DNA from: Oceanobacillus piezotolerans
GTDB taxonomy: Bacteria > Bacillota > Bacilli > Bacillales > Amphibacillaceae
Direction of reading: 5' to 3'
DNA length: 64,000 bases
Assembly (NCBI RefSeq): GCF_003665065.1
Contig: NZ_RCHR01000002.1
Coordinates: 682,001 to 746,000, forward strand
The first letter of the stretch is position 1, and each line of letters opens with the position of its first letter. Positions 16,927 through 26,619 of the stretch are shown here, piece by piece. A program made the translations under genes and the position numbers. The notes below the pieces were generated by a model that worked only from the letters and a program-made list of their open reading frames with translations, had not been told where the DNA came from and searched no databases.

Positions 16927-17928
16927 ATGGAAAGTCTACAAAGGGAAGATAGAGTTGAACAACGTCCGCTTCCATTAAAGAAAATAGAGACAACTAAAAA
17001 CAAAAAACCTAATAACAAAAAAAGAAAACCTAGCAAACTAGCAGTAAGAGAGAATATTTGGGGATATATCTTTATTGCTCCTTGGATTATTGGACTGCTT
17101 GGGCTAACTTTAGGTCCATTACTATTCTCACTCGTTACTAGTTTTACTGATTATAACATTACTTCCCAAATGAATTTTATAGGGTTTGATAATTACATAA
17201 AAATGTTCACAGCTGACCCACTATTTTGGACTTCACTGTATAATACCGTCTATTTTGTTATATTCTCCGTTCCTTTAACAACGGTAGGAGGAATTCTTGT
17301 TGCGTTGTTATTGAATCAAAAGATAAGAGGTATAAAATACTTTCGGACGATTATCTATTTACCAGCCATTCTGTCGGGGGTTGCTATCTATTTCCTATGG
17401 ATGCAATTACTGAGCCCGTCTACAGGTCTTGTCAATACAGTACTTGCCTGGTTCGGGATTGATGGGCCTGCATGGCTATTTGATCCAGAGTGGACAAAAC
17501 CTGCCCTCATTATGATGAAATTATGGGGTCTTGGTGGCGGCATGCTCCTTTATTTAGCTATTATGCAAAACGTACCTAAAGAAATGTATGAAGCAGCAGA
17601 ACTAGATGGTGCTGGTGGATTTAGGAAATTTATCCATATTACCCTTCCAATGATTACGCCAATCATTTTCTTCGATCTCGTAACGTCAACGATAGGAGCG
17701 TTCCAAATTTTCCAAGAGGCCTATGTGATGACTGAAAATGGAGATGGTGGACCATCAAGCTCGCTATTATTCTATAACTTGCATATGTGGAATAATGCCT
17801 TTGAAATATTCGATATGGGATATGCATCTGCCATGGCATGGATTCTATTCTTAATCGTGATGGTGTTTACTTTTATTCACTTTAAGGTGAGTAAGCGCTG
17901 GGTATATTATGAAAGTGGTGATGAGTGA
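16927..17928 (+). CDS. ABC sugar transporter permease 1 (MalF/UgpA type)
   Basis: The protein has ~333 residues with a basic N-terminal tail and six predicted membrane helices starting at ~40 (ENIWGYIFIAPWIIGLLGLT). The EAA loop is clear (YEAAELDGAGGFRKFIHITL), the site that contacts the ATPase. ATG 16927 has GGGAGG upstream; an earlier TTG at 16909 is unlikely. It overlaps the next permease by four bases. Confidence 0.9.
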   Translation: MESLQREDRVEQRPLPLKKIETTKNKKPNNKKRKPSKLAVRENIWGYIFIAPWIIGLLGLTLGPLLFSLVTSFTDYNITSQMNFIGFDNYIKMFTADPLFWTSLYNTVYFVIFSVPLTTVGGILVALLLNQKIRGIKYFRTIIYLPAILSGVAIYFLWMQLLSPSTGLVNTVLAWFGIDGPAWLFDPEWTKPALIMMKLWGLGGGMLLYLAIMQNVPKEMYEAAELDGAGGFRKFIHITLPMITPIIFFDLVTSTIGAFQIFQEAYVMTENGDGGPSSSLLFYNLHMWNNAFEIFDMGYASAMAWILFLIVMVFTFIHFKVSKRWVYYESGDE

Positions 17929-18779
17929 TGGAAACCTATGTTGGAAATAAGAAGAAGATGCGGATTAAAAATTTCTTTATCTATATCCTTTTGATTGGTG
18001 TAAGTATAATTATATTGCTTCCAGTATGGTGGATGATTTCCACCTCTTTAAAAAGCCCTGGGGAAATTGCACAATATCCACCAACCTTTTTCCCAGAATC
18101 GTTTCAGTTCAGTAACTATATAGAAGCCTGGCAAACTGCTCCATTTACAAGATGGACCCTTAACACGCTATTTATTGCAGGGATTGTAACAATTGGCAGC
18201 GTTCTGGCCAACTCATTTATCGCCTACGGTTTTGCGGTAATCCGCTTTAAAGGGAAAAAAATATTATTTGGTTTGGTGATGGCAACGATGCTGATTCCTG
18301 GATTTGTTACCTTGGTACCGCAGTATATTATTTTTTCCAAAATAGGTTGGGTCAACACCTATTTACCACTGATTGTACCAGCATTCCTAGGCAGTGCCTT
18401 CTTTATTTTCCTGCTTCGTCAATTTATCCGCACGATACCGCGGGCAATGATAGATGCAGCTAAAATAGATGGTGCCAATCACTTCCAGATTTGGTGGAAG
18501 ATTATTCTTCCACTGATTAAACCGGCATTAATTACAGTAGCTATCTTAGCATTTAATGGATCCTGGAACGATCTATTAGGACCATTACTTTATTTAACAG
18601 ATGAGAATCTTTATACACTGCAAATCGGATTGCAGACATTTAAAGGGCAAGTTTCCACACAGTGGAATTACTTAATGGCGATGTCTACTACTGTCCTGCT
18701 ACCAATGATTCTATTATTCTTCTTCTTCCAAAAACACTTTATTGAAGGGAATAATTTATCAGGAGGACAGAAATTCTAG
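17925..18779 (+). CDS. ABC sugar transporter permease 2 (MalG/UgpE type)
   Basis: The protein has 284 residues with six membrane helices and a standard EAA loop (IDAAKIDGANHFQIWWKIIL). It pairs with permease 1. No ATPase gene is near, so the importer probably uses a shared MsmX-type ATPase encoded elsewhere, as is common for CUT1 systems in Bacillus. That is known family behaviour, not seen here. Confidence 0.9.
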   Translation: MMETYVGNKKKMRIKNFFIYILLIGVSIIILLPVWWMISTSLKSPGEIAQYPPTFFPESFQFSNYIEAWQTAPFTRWTLNTLFIAGIVTIGSVLANSFIAYGFAVIRFKGKKILFGLVMATMLIPGFVTLVPQYIIFSKIGWVNTYLPLIVPAFLGSAFFIFLLRQFIRTIPRAMIDAAKIDGANHFQIWWKIILPLIKPALITVAILAFNGSWNDLLGPLLYLTDENLYTLQIGLQTFKGQVSTQWNYLMAMSTTVLLPMILLFFFFQKHFIEGNNLSGGQKF

Positions 18780-18780
18780 A

Positions 18781-18808
18781 AGCACGGGGACGGTTCTTTT
18801 GCTTCCTT
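18781..18808 (+). repeat. REP-like short repeat, copy 2
   Basis: This is the second 28-bp copy containing GACGGTTCTTTTGCTTCCTT. It begins two bases after the permease stop codon, just as copy 1 follows a stop codon. A weaker relative (GGGGACGGGTTCCTATCCC) is at ~42477-42495. Confidence 0.6.
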
Positions 18809-18937
18809 TGAAGAGGCTTATTAGGAAGTATTTGAAAGATTAGCCGCAAACATGGGTGGAATCTCTATCCTTTCTGCAGATTGCGCAGCCTCAAACTTAT
18901 GTCTTGCCGATGTTTAGCTTCTAATACTAAATTATAT

Positions 18938-19005
18938 AAACCGAGCTCAACTTAAGGTGTTGTACCCCAGATGGTAATCACCACTATGTTGAGCTCGTTT
19001 CTATT
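18938..19005 (+). terminator. Long hairpin after the sugar transporter operon
   Basis: GAGCTCAAC pairs with GTTGAGCTC, flanked by AAAC/GTTT and with an inner GGTG/CACC stem, then TTTCTATTC. It is the probable transcript end, about 160 bp after the permease stop. The rest of 18810-19310 has no gene that I can support. Confidence 0.55.
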
Positions 19006-19310
19006 CAACCAAGCAACAGGTTTCTTACTTCTTACGCTATATCTTTAGCCATGCCACCGGAGCAGATTTTTTCTTTTTCTCCATCTCCGAGTTTAAATTT
19101 TGAAGCTCCGAATCTTTTAATCCCTGTATTATTACACATTTGAAAACCATAAAACATTTATAAGTGTTTAGGAAAATATGAAATATACTAGCATAATTTC
19201 CCCAAGATAGTTTAGAAACCATTCAAGACATTTATAGGGAGAGCAAGTAAAACTTACCACCCTCTCTAATCTCGTATTCTAGTATGTCTATAGTAATTTT
19301 TTTCTATAAA

Positions 19311-20342
19311 TTAATTGACCTGAAACGTAAAAACAGTTTGTTTATTATAAACTTCATCCTTGTTCAACAAGATTGACGGTAATCCCTTGGAATGTAAAGA
19401 TGCAGGTGATGCTTGTGTTTCAAGACATACACCTAAGTACTTTTTAGAAACACCTCCGGAAAGTTCACAACCTTCTTCCAAATTATTGGAAGTATACATT
19501 ACCACTCCGGGCTGGTTAGTCTGTATCTTTAATACTCTGCCACTAACTTCATCCTTCACTTCAATGTTTCCTTTTTCATTTTTATCAAATAGAAAGTAAT
19601 GGTCATAACCGTTACCAACCACTTTGTTCTGTTCTGAATCGGAGGTTATTCCCTCGTTAAGGATTCGACCACGTGAGAAGTCAAAAGGGGTGTTTTTTGT
19701 ATCTAGCATTTTACCTGTCGGGATCAATTCATTATTAAGTTCTAAATAATTATTACTGTTAATTCTTACTGAATGATGCTCAATTGTATCTTTTAAATTT
19801 CCAGATAGATTAAAGTAGGTATGATTTGTTAGTGTCAGAGGAGTTGTTTCATCTGTGGTAGCCAAGTAATCAATAACAAGCTGGTTATCATTTTTTACCA
19901 CATACGTTACGTTGACCTTCAAATTACCAGGATATCCATTCTCTCCATCTTTACTAAAGTAAGAAAGTTTTACTCCAACGCCATTTGAAGTTTCAAATGG
20001 CTCGGCATCCCAAAACACTCGATGAAACCCTTCACCACTATGTAAGTGATTCGTCGCATCATTTCTTTCTAATTCATATTTTTTTCCATTAATTTCAAAA
20101 CTTGCTCCTTCAATTCTTCCTGCCACCCTTCCAATGATTGCGCCAAAGAAATAAGGATCTGTTCTATATTCTTGATAATTGTCATATCCTAAGACCACAT
20201 TTTCGAAGTCTCCATGTTTATTAGGAACAATGATTTTTTGAATGATACCCCCCAAATTTAATATATGTACCTCCATACCATGATCATTTCTTAATATAAA
20301 AGTTTTCCACTTCTCGTCTAGTTGTTTTATTTCGATATTCAT
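19311..20342 (-). CDS. galM: Aldose 1-epimerase (galactose mutarotase family)
   Basis: The protein has 343 residues. It has the mutarotase signatures: 'VVLGYDNYQEY', 'NHLHSGEGFHRVFWD' with the catalytic His, 'LTNHTYFNLSG' and the late catalytic Glu in 'VCLETQASPASLH'. It interconverts sugar anomers in the cytoplasm. As the last gene of the xylose operon, it probably supplies alpha-xylopyranose for xylose isomerase. Confidence 0.92.
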   Translation of the reverse strand: MNIEIKQLDEKWKTFILRNDHGMEVHILNLGGIIQKIIVPNKHGDFENVVLGYDNYQEYRTDPYFFGAIIGRVAGRIEGASFEINGKKYELERNDATNHLHSGEGFHRVFWDAEPFETSNGVGVKLSYFSKDGENGYPGNLKVNVTYVVKNDNQLVIDYLATTDETTPLTLTNHTYFNLSGNLKDTIEHHSVRINSNNYLELNNELIPTGKMLDTKNTPFDFSRGRILNEGITSDSEQNKVVGNGYDHYFLFDKNEKGNIEVKDEVSGRVLKIQTNQPGVVMYTSNNLEEGCELSGGVSKKYLGVCLETQASPASLHSKGLPSILLNKDEVYNKQTVFTFQVN

Positions 20343-20434
20343 ATTCTTAATCTCTCCAATCCTATTTTCTTAGGAGAAATGGAAAAGGACATGGGAATAC
20401 CAGTCCTTTTTCCACTACACCTATAGATTTTTCT

Positions 20435-21877
20435 TTATACACTACCTACATTTTTATTTTCATCTATTTTCTCTTTTTCTCCTGTCCACAAACTTTCTAA
20501 TTGCTCAAGTGATCTCCCTTTGGTTTCAGGTACCATCTTCCAAACGAAGATTGCGGAAATAATACTCATTAAACCATAGAATCCGTAAGTTAATGGGCCA
20601 CTAAATTCAATCATCGGTGGATACGTTGATGAAATAAAAAAGTTCGCTGCCCATTGCGCTGCAACCGCAAAGGCCATTGCCTGTCCTCTAATTTTGTTAG
20701 GAAATATTTCAGAAAGCAATACCCAACAAATAGGTCCCCAAGACATCATAAAGGACGCTGTATAGAAAATAATAAAGAACAATGTCCATATTCCAAACAC
20801 TCCGTTTAGCGCAAGTAAGGCTACACCAAACATACCGATTGCCATACCAATTGAGCCAACCATTAACAGTGGTTTTCTTCCCCACTTATCGACGGTTTGT
20901 ATCGCAATAATGGTAAACCCAACATTAACGATTCCCATTATTACTGTTTGCATCATGGATGCATTCTGACCAGCACCCATACTTTCAAAGATACGTGGTG
21001 CATAATACAAGGCTACATTAATACCAATAAATTGTTGGAAAACAGAAAGTAGAATACCTACAATAATAACTGTTTTCCCATAAGAAAATAGTTTTCCAGT
21101 AGTTGTTGTCGCATTTAATGATTCATTAATTTCAGATAGTACAACTTTCGCCTTTTCCTTAGATCCATTAATTTTCGACAAGACATTAAATGCTTGATCC
21201 CCTTTGTTTTTGGATACTAAATATCTTGGTGTTTCTGGAATATTGAATAATAGGATAAAGAATAATAATGCTGGTATTGCTTCTGAAGCAAACATTAATC
21301 TCCAACCAATATCATTTACCCATGCAGTTGGTTGACCATTTGCAATACCCCAGTTAACAAAGTAAACAACCAATTGTCCAAATATAACAGCGAACTGGTA
21401 CCAAGACACTAATTTACCGCGAATTTCTTGAGGCGCAATTTCACCAATGTATGTTGGAGAAATTGCAGATGCCATACCTACACCGATACCTCCAAGAATT
21501 CGATATAAATTAAATGTGATTAGTAGGCTTGTTGTTGGCTCCCCCACATTAAAGAATAAGAACTCTGGATAGGCTGAACCTAACGAAGAAACGAAAAATA
21601 GTATTGCAGCAATTATTAGTGAATTTCTCCTACCGATACTATTCGAGAAGAACCCAGATATTAAACCACCAATAATACAGCCTATCAATGCGCTAGATAC
21701 AGTTAATCCATGCACAAAGGAACCTAACCCTAAACTATCAATCAAATATATTTGTATGGATTGCTCAGCACCGGAAATTACGGCTGTATCATAACCAAAA
21801 AGCAATCCTCCTAAAGTTGCAATCAATGTAATGGAAATAACATATGAATTATTATATGATTTGTTTTTCACCTTCAT
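20435..21877 (-). CDS. MFS sugar:proton symporter, probable xylose transporter
   Basis: The protein has 480 residues and belongs to the sugar porter family with twelve membrane helices. Signatures are GGLLFGYDTAVISGA near the N-terminus, 'PETPRYLV' before the central loop, 'QQFIGINVALYYAP' in helix 7 and 'PETKGRSLEQLE' at the C-terminus. Position between xylB and the mutarotase makes xylose the likely substrate. A cre-like element is upstream of it. Confidence 0.9.
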   Translation of the reverse strand: MKVKNKSYNNSYVISITLIATLGGLLFGYDTAVISGAEQSIQIYLIDSLGLGSFVHGLTVSSALIGCIIGGLISGFFSNSIGRRNSLIIAAILFFVSSLGSAYPEFLFFNVGEPTTSLLITFNLYRILGGIGVGMASAISPTYIGEIAPQEIRGKLVSWYQFAVIFGQLVVYFVNWGIANGQPTAWVNDIGWRLMFASEAIPALLFFILLFNIPETPRYLVSKNKGDQAFNVLSKINGSKEKAKVVLSEINESLNATTTTGKLFSYGKTVIIVGILLSVFQQFIGINVALYYAPRIFESMGAGQNASMMQTVIMGIVNVGFTIIAIQTVDKWGRKPLLMVGSIGMAIGMFGVALLALNGVFGIWTLFFIIFYTASFMMSWGPICWVLLSEIFPNKIRGQAMAFAVAAQWAANFFISSTYPPMIEFSGPLTYGFYGLMSIISAIFVWKMVPETKGRSLEQLESLWTGEKEKIDENKNVGSV

Positions 21878-21937
21878 TGTTTGTCAGAGCAGAGCTAAGC
21901 TCCTTCTCTTTTCTCCCCTTCCCCAACTTTGTTTCTA

Positions 21938-21951
21938 ATAAAGCGTTTACT
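21938..21951 (-). promoter_or_regulatory. Possible cre site (CcpA) between xylB and the transporter
   Basis: On the minus strand AGTAAACGCTTTAT fits the cre pattern TGWAANCGNTNWCA except at about three outer positions. Carbon catabolite control of xylose genes is usual in Bacillus. Confidence 0.35.
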
Positions 21952-21979
21952 TTTTTTCAATGAAGATTCATCAATTAGG

Positions 21980-23479
21980 CTAGTTTCTAAACTCCACCAA
22001 TCCCTTATTCAACGATTCTGTTGCTGAATATACTAGTTTATATAGTTGAAATAACGTTTGGTATTTTTCCACATTCTCGGCAATCGGATGATACACTCTA
22101 TCTTCTTTTAGAAATTCATTGGCACATTCATTTAGTGAATTGAACCACCCACATCCATACGCAGCAAGCATTGCAGCCCCCATGCCTGGACCTTGCTCAC
22201 TTTTAAGTTTCACAACATCCGCGTTAAAAATATCAGCCTGCATCTGTAACCAATCTTCATTTTTTGCCCCGCCACCAATAGAAATAATTCTATCAATGTC
22301 TTTTCCGTTTTCACGGAAAATTTGCAACGATTCATTTAGTGAAAAAGTGATTCCTTCCAAAACGGCACGAACAAAGTGTTTCCTTTGATGAGAACTATCC
22401 ATCCCGATAAAACTTCCGCGAATCGCAGCATCTACATGCGGCGTCCTTTCACCTGAAATATAAGGGGTAAACAATAGTCCATTCGCTCCTATTGATACAC
22501 TTTCTACCTCATCTAATAACTCTTCAAAGCTTTCATCTTTTGCAAATATATTTTTAAACCATGACAGACTATGTCCCGCTGATAGAGTGACACCCATGGA
22601 ATAATACGAATTTGGTGCAGCATGATTAAAGTAATGAACCTTCCCTTGGAAGTCTTTATCACTATTTCCCTCGTATGTTAAGACAACGCCCGAAGTCCCA
22701 ACACTTGCTAACGTCTTTCCTTCTTCTAAGATCCCTGCGCCAATTGCACCACAGGCATTATCAGCTCCACCCGCAAATACTCGAGTGAATGGTGTTAATC
22801 CAGTTTTTGTTGCTATTTCAGTTGTTATCATTCCAACTTCTGCATGAGACTCAACCAAAGGTGGACACATATTGACATCTATACCAAGTATGTCACAAAT
22901 TTCTTTACTCCACTTTTTCTCATTTATATTAAGTAACAGCGTCCCAGCTGTATCGGAATATTCCATATGGAGTTTACCTGTTAAACGGAAGCGCACATAA
23001 TCTTTTGGTAAAACAAAGTGTTTAGCTTTGTTAAAGGTTTCTGGTTCATGATTTTTCACCCAAAGGATTTTCGGCAAAGTAAATCCCTCTAAAGCTAGAT
23101 TTTTCGTAATCTTAAGTAAGCGTTCTCTTCCTACCCGCGAGTAGATCTCATGGCATTCTTCTGTTGTACGAGTATCATTCCAAAGAATGGCATTGCGTAA
23201 TACTTCATGATTTTCGTCCAGCAATACTAAACCATGCATTTGTCCAGAAAAACTTATTCCCTCAATATCTTCTGGGGTTCCCTTAAAGAGTTGGAGTAGG
23301 TCAGACAATCCCTCAATTGTCTGATCCACCCAATCTTCTGGATTCTGTTCACTATAATTTGATTTCTCTTTTATTAATGAATAGGCTTTAGAAACCTCTT
23401 GCACTACATCACCATGTTTATTTACTAATAATAGCTTAACAGCACTTGTCCCTAAATCTATTCCAATTACATATTTCAT
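21980..23479 (-). CDS. xylB: Xylulokinase
   Basis: The protein has 499 residues in the FGGY kinase family: the N-terminal phosphate loop GIDLGTSAVKLLLV, 'SGQMHGLVLLD', the ADP-binding 'SVGTSGVVLTY' and the FGGY-type segment 'RIISIGGGAKNEDWLQMQAD'. It phosphorylates D-xylulose for the pentose phosphate pathway. It lies 26 bp after xylA. Confidence 0.96.
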   Translation of the reverse strand: MKYVIGIDLGTSAVKLLLVNKHGDVVQEVSKAYSLIKEKSNYSEQNPEDWVDQTIEGLSDLLQLFKGTPEDIEGISFSGQMHGLVLLDENHEVLRNAILWNDTRTTEECHEIYSRVGRERLLKITKNLALEGFTLPKILWVKNHEPETFNKAKHFVLPKDYVRFRLTGKLHMEYSDTAGTLLLNINEKKWSKEICDILGIDVNMCPPLVESHAEVGMITTEIATKTGLTPFTRVFAGGADNACGAIGAGILEEGKTLASVGTSGVVLTYEGNSDKDFQGKVHYFNHAAPNSYYSMGVTLSAGHSLSWFKNIFAKDESFEELLDEVESVSIGANGLLFTPYISGERTPHVDAAIRGSFIGMDSSHQRKHFVRAVLEGITFSLNESLQIFRENGKDIDRIISIGGGAKNEDWLQMQADIFNADVVKLKSEQGPGMGAAMLAAYGCGWFNSLNECANEFLKEDRVYHPIAENVEKYQTLFQLYKLVYSATESLNKGLVEFRN

Positions 23480-23505
23480 ATAGCAACATCTCCTGTATAA
23501 ATAAC

Positions 23506-24831
23506 CTATTTATCCGCATAAACAGTCAGTAAATATTGGTTAACCGTTGATTTGATACGCTCTAATTTCCCGGATTCATTCCTTATTTCCTTAAGCTCTA
23601 ATGCATACTGTTCTAATTTATTGAAGTCGGTATTACCATTTACAATATCCAAACCGATACCATCGCTATAGCTCTTGTAGCGATCTTCAATAACACCGTC
23701 TAATACTTTATCACCAATTAACTTTTGAGCTACCTTTAGTCCAACGGCGAAGCTATCCATCCCTGCAATATGCGCGTAGAATAAATCTTCAGGTTCAAAA
23801 GATCCACGACGTACCTTTGCATCGAAGTTTAATCCCCCTCGGCCTAAACCTCCATTTTTCAAAATTTCATACATAGCAAGTGTTGTTGTATACAAATCAG
23901 TTGGGAATTCGTCTGTATCCCATCCTAATAAAGGATGTCCTTGGTTCGCATCAACAGAACCCAACATATTATGGATTCGTGCATAACGAAGTTCATGTTC
24001 AAACGTGTGCCCAGCTAATGTTGCATGGTTTGCTTCAATATTAAATTTGAAATCATCTTGTAGACCGTAGTTTTGCAGAAAGGCATAACCACTCGCCACA
24101 TCAAAGTCATACTGGTGTGTTGTTGGTTCTTTTGGTTTTGGTTCAATTAAGAATTGAGCATCAAAACCTATTTCCTTCGCATAGTCAACCGCCATGTGGA
24201 AGAAACGGCCTAAATTGTCTAACTCTAATTTCATATCTGTATTTAATAGGGTTTCATATCCCTCACGACCGCCCCAAAATACATAATTCTCAGCGCCTAA
24301 CTCTTTTCCTACTTCCAATCCCTTTTTCACTTTTGCAGCGGCATAAGCAAATACATCCGCATTATTAGAAGATGCAGCACCATGAACAAAACGAGGATTA
24401 CTAAAATTATTTACCGTATTCCAAAGCAATTTAGTTTTGCTGTCTTTCATATAATCCTTAATCATAGCAACAATGATGTCCTGATTTTTGTTTGATTCTC
24501 TTAATGTGCTTCCTTCTGGTGCAATATCCACATCATGAAAACAGAAATATGGAACATTTAGCTTTTCGAAAAATTCAAAGGCTGCTTCAACCCGAGCCTT
24601 CGCAAGATCCATTCCAGTAAATTTATCCCAAGGACGAACCGCCGTTCCCACTCCAAATGGATCAGATAAATCCTCTGTAAAAGTGTGCCAATATGCGACA
24701 CCAAAACGTAAGATTTCCTCCATTGACTTTCCGCCAATCACTTCTTCTGGATTATAAAATTTAAATGCTAATGGATTCTTTGACTTTGGACCTTCGTAAT
24801 TAATTTTGTCAACGTTCGCAAAATAACTCAT
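23506..24831 (-). CDS. xylA: Xylose isomerase
   Basis: The protein has 441 residues, the length of class II xylose isomerases. Active-site and metal-binding motifs are all present: '[13 protein letters not shown]' (catalytic His), '[11 protein letters not shown]', '[14 protein letters not shown]', '[17 protein letters not shown]' and '[17 protein letters not shown]'. It converts D-xylose to D-xylulose with divalent metal. It is the first gene of the operon, with GAGAGGAGATC upstream of the ATG. Confidence 0.97.
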   Translation of the reverse strand: MSYFANVDKINYEGPKSKNPLAFKFYNPEEVIGGKSMEEILRFGVAYWHTFTEDLSDPFGVGTAVRPWDKFTGMDLAKARVEAAFEFFEKLNVPYFCFHDVDIAPEGSTLRESNKNQDIIVAMIKDYMKDSKTKLLWNTVNNFSNPRFVHGAASSNNADVFAYAAAKVKKGLEVGKELGAENYVFWGGREGYETLLNTDMKLELDNLGRFFHMAVDYAKEIGFDAQFLIEPKPKEPTTHQYDFDVASGYAFLQNYGLQDDFKFNIEANHATLAGHTFEHELRYARIHNMLGSVDANQGHPLLGWDTDEFPTDLYTTTLAMYEILKNGGLGRGGLNFDAKVRRGSFEPEDLFYAHIAGMDSFAVGLKVAQKLIGDKVLDGVIEDRYKSYSDGIGLDIVNGNTDFNKLEQYALELKEIRNESGKLERIKSTVNQYLLTVYADK

Positions 24832-24927
24832 GATAGTGATCTCCTCTCAAATGAGCAGAAAGTCTACTCGATCAGATTTATCGCATCTTCGAAAGGTTTA
24901 ATTCTCCTACGCACGCAGCTAGACATA

Positions 24928-24947
24928 CTTTGTTAACCAAATTGGTT
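24928..24947. promoter_or_regulatory. Overlapping palindromes upstream of xylA
   Basis: AACCAA-A-TTGGTT (24935-24947) is a perfect palindrome. It overlaps CTTTGTTAACCAAAT (24928-24942), an imperfect palindrome about GTTAAC that resembles AGTTTGTT/AACAAACT half-sites known for XylR. It may be an operator for a XylR encoded elsewhere, but the block also borders a recombinase remnant. Confidence 0.3.
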
Positions 24948-25041
24948 CGTAAAAGGGAATAATCTAGTTACTGTTAAAGAAATTGCAGGGCATTCGAATA
25001 TCAACACGATTGCCAGATACAGTAAGCCTACATTTATTTAA
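24937..25041 (+). pseudogene. Tyrosine recombinase (integrase) C-terminal remnant
   Basis: Translation of 24961-25041 gives NLVTVKEIAGHSNINTIARY... before a stop. It matches the C-terminal active-site region of XerC/phage-integrase tyrosine recombinases, including the HxxxxxTxxxY pattern with the catalytic Tyr. A stop lies about ten codons upstream in frame and no start is near, so this is only a fragment. It suggests past integration near the xylose operon. Confidence 0.7.
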
Positions 25042-25279
25042 TTTATATCTATAAACCATAATCCTAACAACTTCCAGAAATGTATCCAGTTGTATTGCTT
25101 ATATTTATAAACCTTTTAGTATTTCCTTTTTTGTTAAATCTGTTTACCATTGATTTGAATACTATTATTTTTGTGTTATTCTTATCACTTTAAGAATAGA
25201 AATTCTATAATTTCACTGATAGAGGAATTTATTTTATCCATTAATAAAATCGATTATCAAAATAAATCATAGCTAAGGC
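25042..25279. other. AT-rich spacer, nothing recognised
   Basis: The stretch between the recombinase remnant and the hydrolase gene is AT-rich. It has no open frame, repeat or hairpin that I can support. Confidence 0.5.
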
Positions 25280-26044
25280 TTATCCACCTGCCGTTACCTG
25301 ACTAACATGTCGCTGAACAAAACGATGGCATTCCTTTACAATTTGCTCCTTATCATAATCCATGGATGCCACATGGTAAGAGTTTTTCAAAATGATTCTT
25401 TTCTTTATGTCTGAACTTATAGTTTTTAGAATAGTATCTGTATTTTCGGGTGGTACAACATGATCCAAAATGGACTTAAAACCTAAAACTGGACATTGAA
25501 TTGTAGGCAGAATAGCAGGGGTCTGATCCATTAATGTTTGCAGTTCTTGAATTGCATGAATGGTGTTTTTAGAATAGGTGATTTCATAAACACCTTTTGC
25601 TTTAATATCAGGATCTCCTTCATCAAGAAATCTCGGAGTAGTTTTCCCTCTTAAATGTTCATAAGCAGGAATTGTTAAAGCTGCATTAATAGAAATGATG
25701 CCTTTAATTTCCGGGTACTTATGGGAAAGCCAAAACGCCAATGTTCCTCCCATTGATTGCCCAAAAACAAAAATACTTGTGCAATACTGTTTTAATTCTT
25801 GATATCCTTTTTCTAATGACTGGAACCAATCCTTGTACGTGCACTTTTCTAAATCTAAATAATGAGTTCCATGCCCTTTTAATCTTGGAGCCAAAATAGA
25901 ATATCCATACTTTGCTAATCCTTCACCAATAAATCGTATACTTTGTGGTGTACCCATAAATCCATGGGAAATAAGAATCCCAATGTCACTTCTCTTAAAA
26001 TAAAATGGTTCTGCTCCCTTCATAATTGGATATTTTTCTTTCAT
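25280..26044 (-). CDS. Alpha/beta hydrolase, carboxylesterase/lysophospholipase type
   Basis: The protein has 254 residues. It has the alpha/beta hydrolase fold: oxyanion strand 'ILISHGFMGTPQSIRFIGEG', nucleophile elbow GQSMGG, an Asp near 'SILDHVVPPEN' and a late His in 'ILKNSYHVASMDYD'. It resembles the Est30-type carboxylesterases of Bacillus. The start is the ATG with AAGGAGG nine bases upstream; longer readings run into the neighbouring gene. It forms a two-gene operon with the DUF2325 gene. Confidence 0.88.
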   Translation of the reverse strand: MKEKYPIMKGAEPFYFKRSDIGILISHGFMGTPQSIRFIGEGLAKYGYSILAPRLKGHGTHYLDLEKCTYKDWFQSLEKGYQELKQYCTSIFVFGQSMGGTLAFWLSHKYPEIKGIISINAALTIPAYEHLRGKTTPRFLDEGDPDIKAKGVYEITYSKNTIHAIQELQTLMDQTPAILPTIQCPVLGFKSILDHVVPPENTDTILKTISSDIKKRIILKNSYHVASMDYDKEQIVKECHRFVQRHVSQVTAGG

Positions 26045-26066
26045 TTTATATTTCCTCCTTATTGGT

Positions 26067-26366
26067 TTACTTTTTCTTACAGGCTGTTTGTTTTCCATGT
26101 ATTTTTTCATAAATAGAACTCCAAGACCGTTTTGAAAAATAAATAGGGATTCCTTGTTCTTGAGCCCTGCGCTTAATGACACCAGAAAGGTTGTGGTTGA
26201 TGGAGTCCGTTAACACTAATATTAAATCCACTTTCTTTGGAATTTCTCTTCGTATCATTGTTTTGTTTCTGCCGTTTACATGGATCACTTCCTTAAAGCC
26301 CTCACCTCCCAACTTTTTAGTAATAGTTCCAAGATAATCTCCACCAATAACTAACATTGACTTCAT
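26067..26366 (-). CDS. DUF2325 domain protein
   Basis: The protein has 99 residues. The start MKSMLVIGGDYLGTITKKL with 'IHVNGRN' and 'VDLILVLTDSINHNLSGVIK' is the DUF2325 pattern, a Rossmann-like small protein of unknown function. AAAGGAG precedes the ATG. It is followed by the hydrolase gene after 22 bp. Confidence 0.85.
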   Translation of the reverse strand: MKSMLVIGGDYLGTITKKLGGEGFKEVIHVNGRNKTMIRREIPKKVDLILVLTDSINHNLSGVIKRRAQEQGIPIYFSKRSWSSIYEKIHGKQTACKKK

Positions 26367-26494
26367 ATTTAACTACTCCTTTAAAATAGTCTTTTCTTAA
26401 TTTGTAAAAAATTTTAAATGCTATAGTCTGTAGTAGTTAGCCATACTTTTATTACTCTGATAATGCTCATTAATTTAAGATGGGCTAAAAGGAT

Positions 26495-26529
26495 AAAAAT
26501 CTTCCATACTAATTTATAAGAAGATTTTT
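26495..26529 (-). terminator. Hairpin after the LysR fragment
   Basis: AAAAATCTTC pairs with GAAGATTTTT around a 15-base loop. It is U-rich on both strands and lies ~90 bp after the minus-strand LysR-like gene. Confidence 0.6.
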
Positions 26530-26619
26530 TACCAATACATATATTAATCATGTAAAGCCAAGGAGATCTGTATTGGTTTACTTAATCGGAAAACAATTCC
26601 AATAGCGATTTCTTCTTAC

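Noticed and set aside
26045..26182. Longer start for the alpha/beta hydrolase
   Set aside because: It would overlap the DUF2325 gene, and the downstream ATG has a perfect AAGGAGG.
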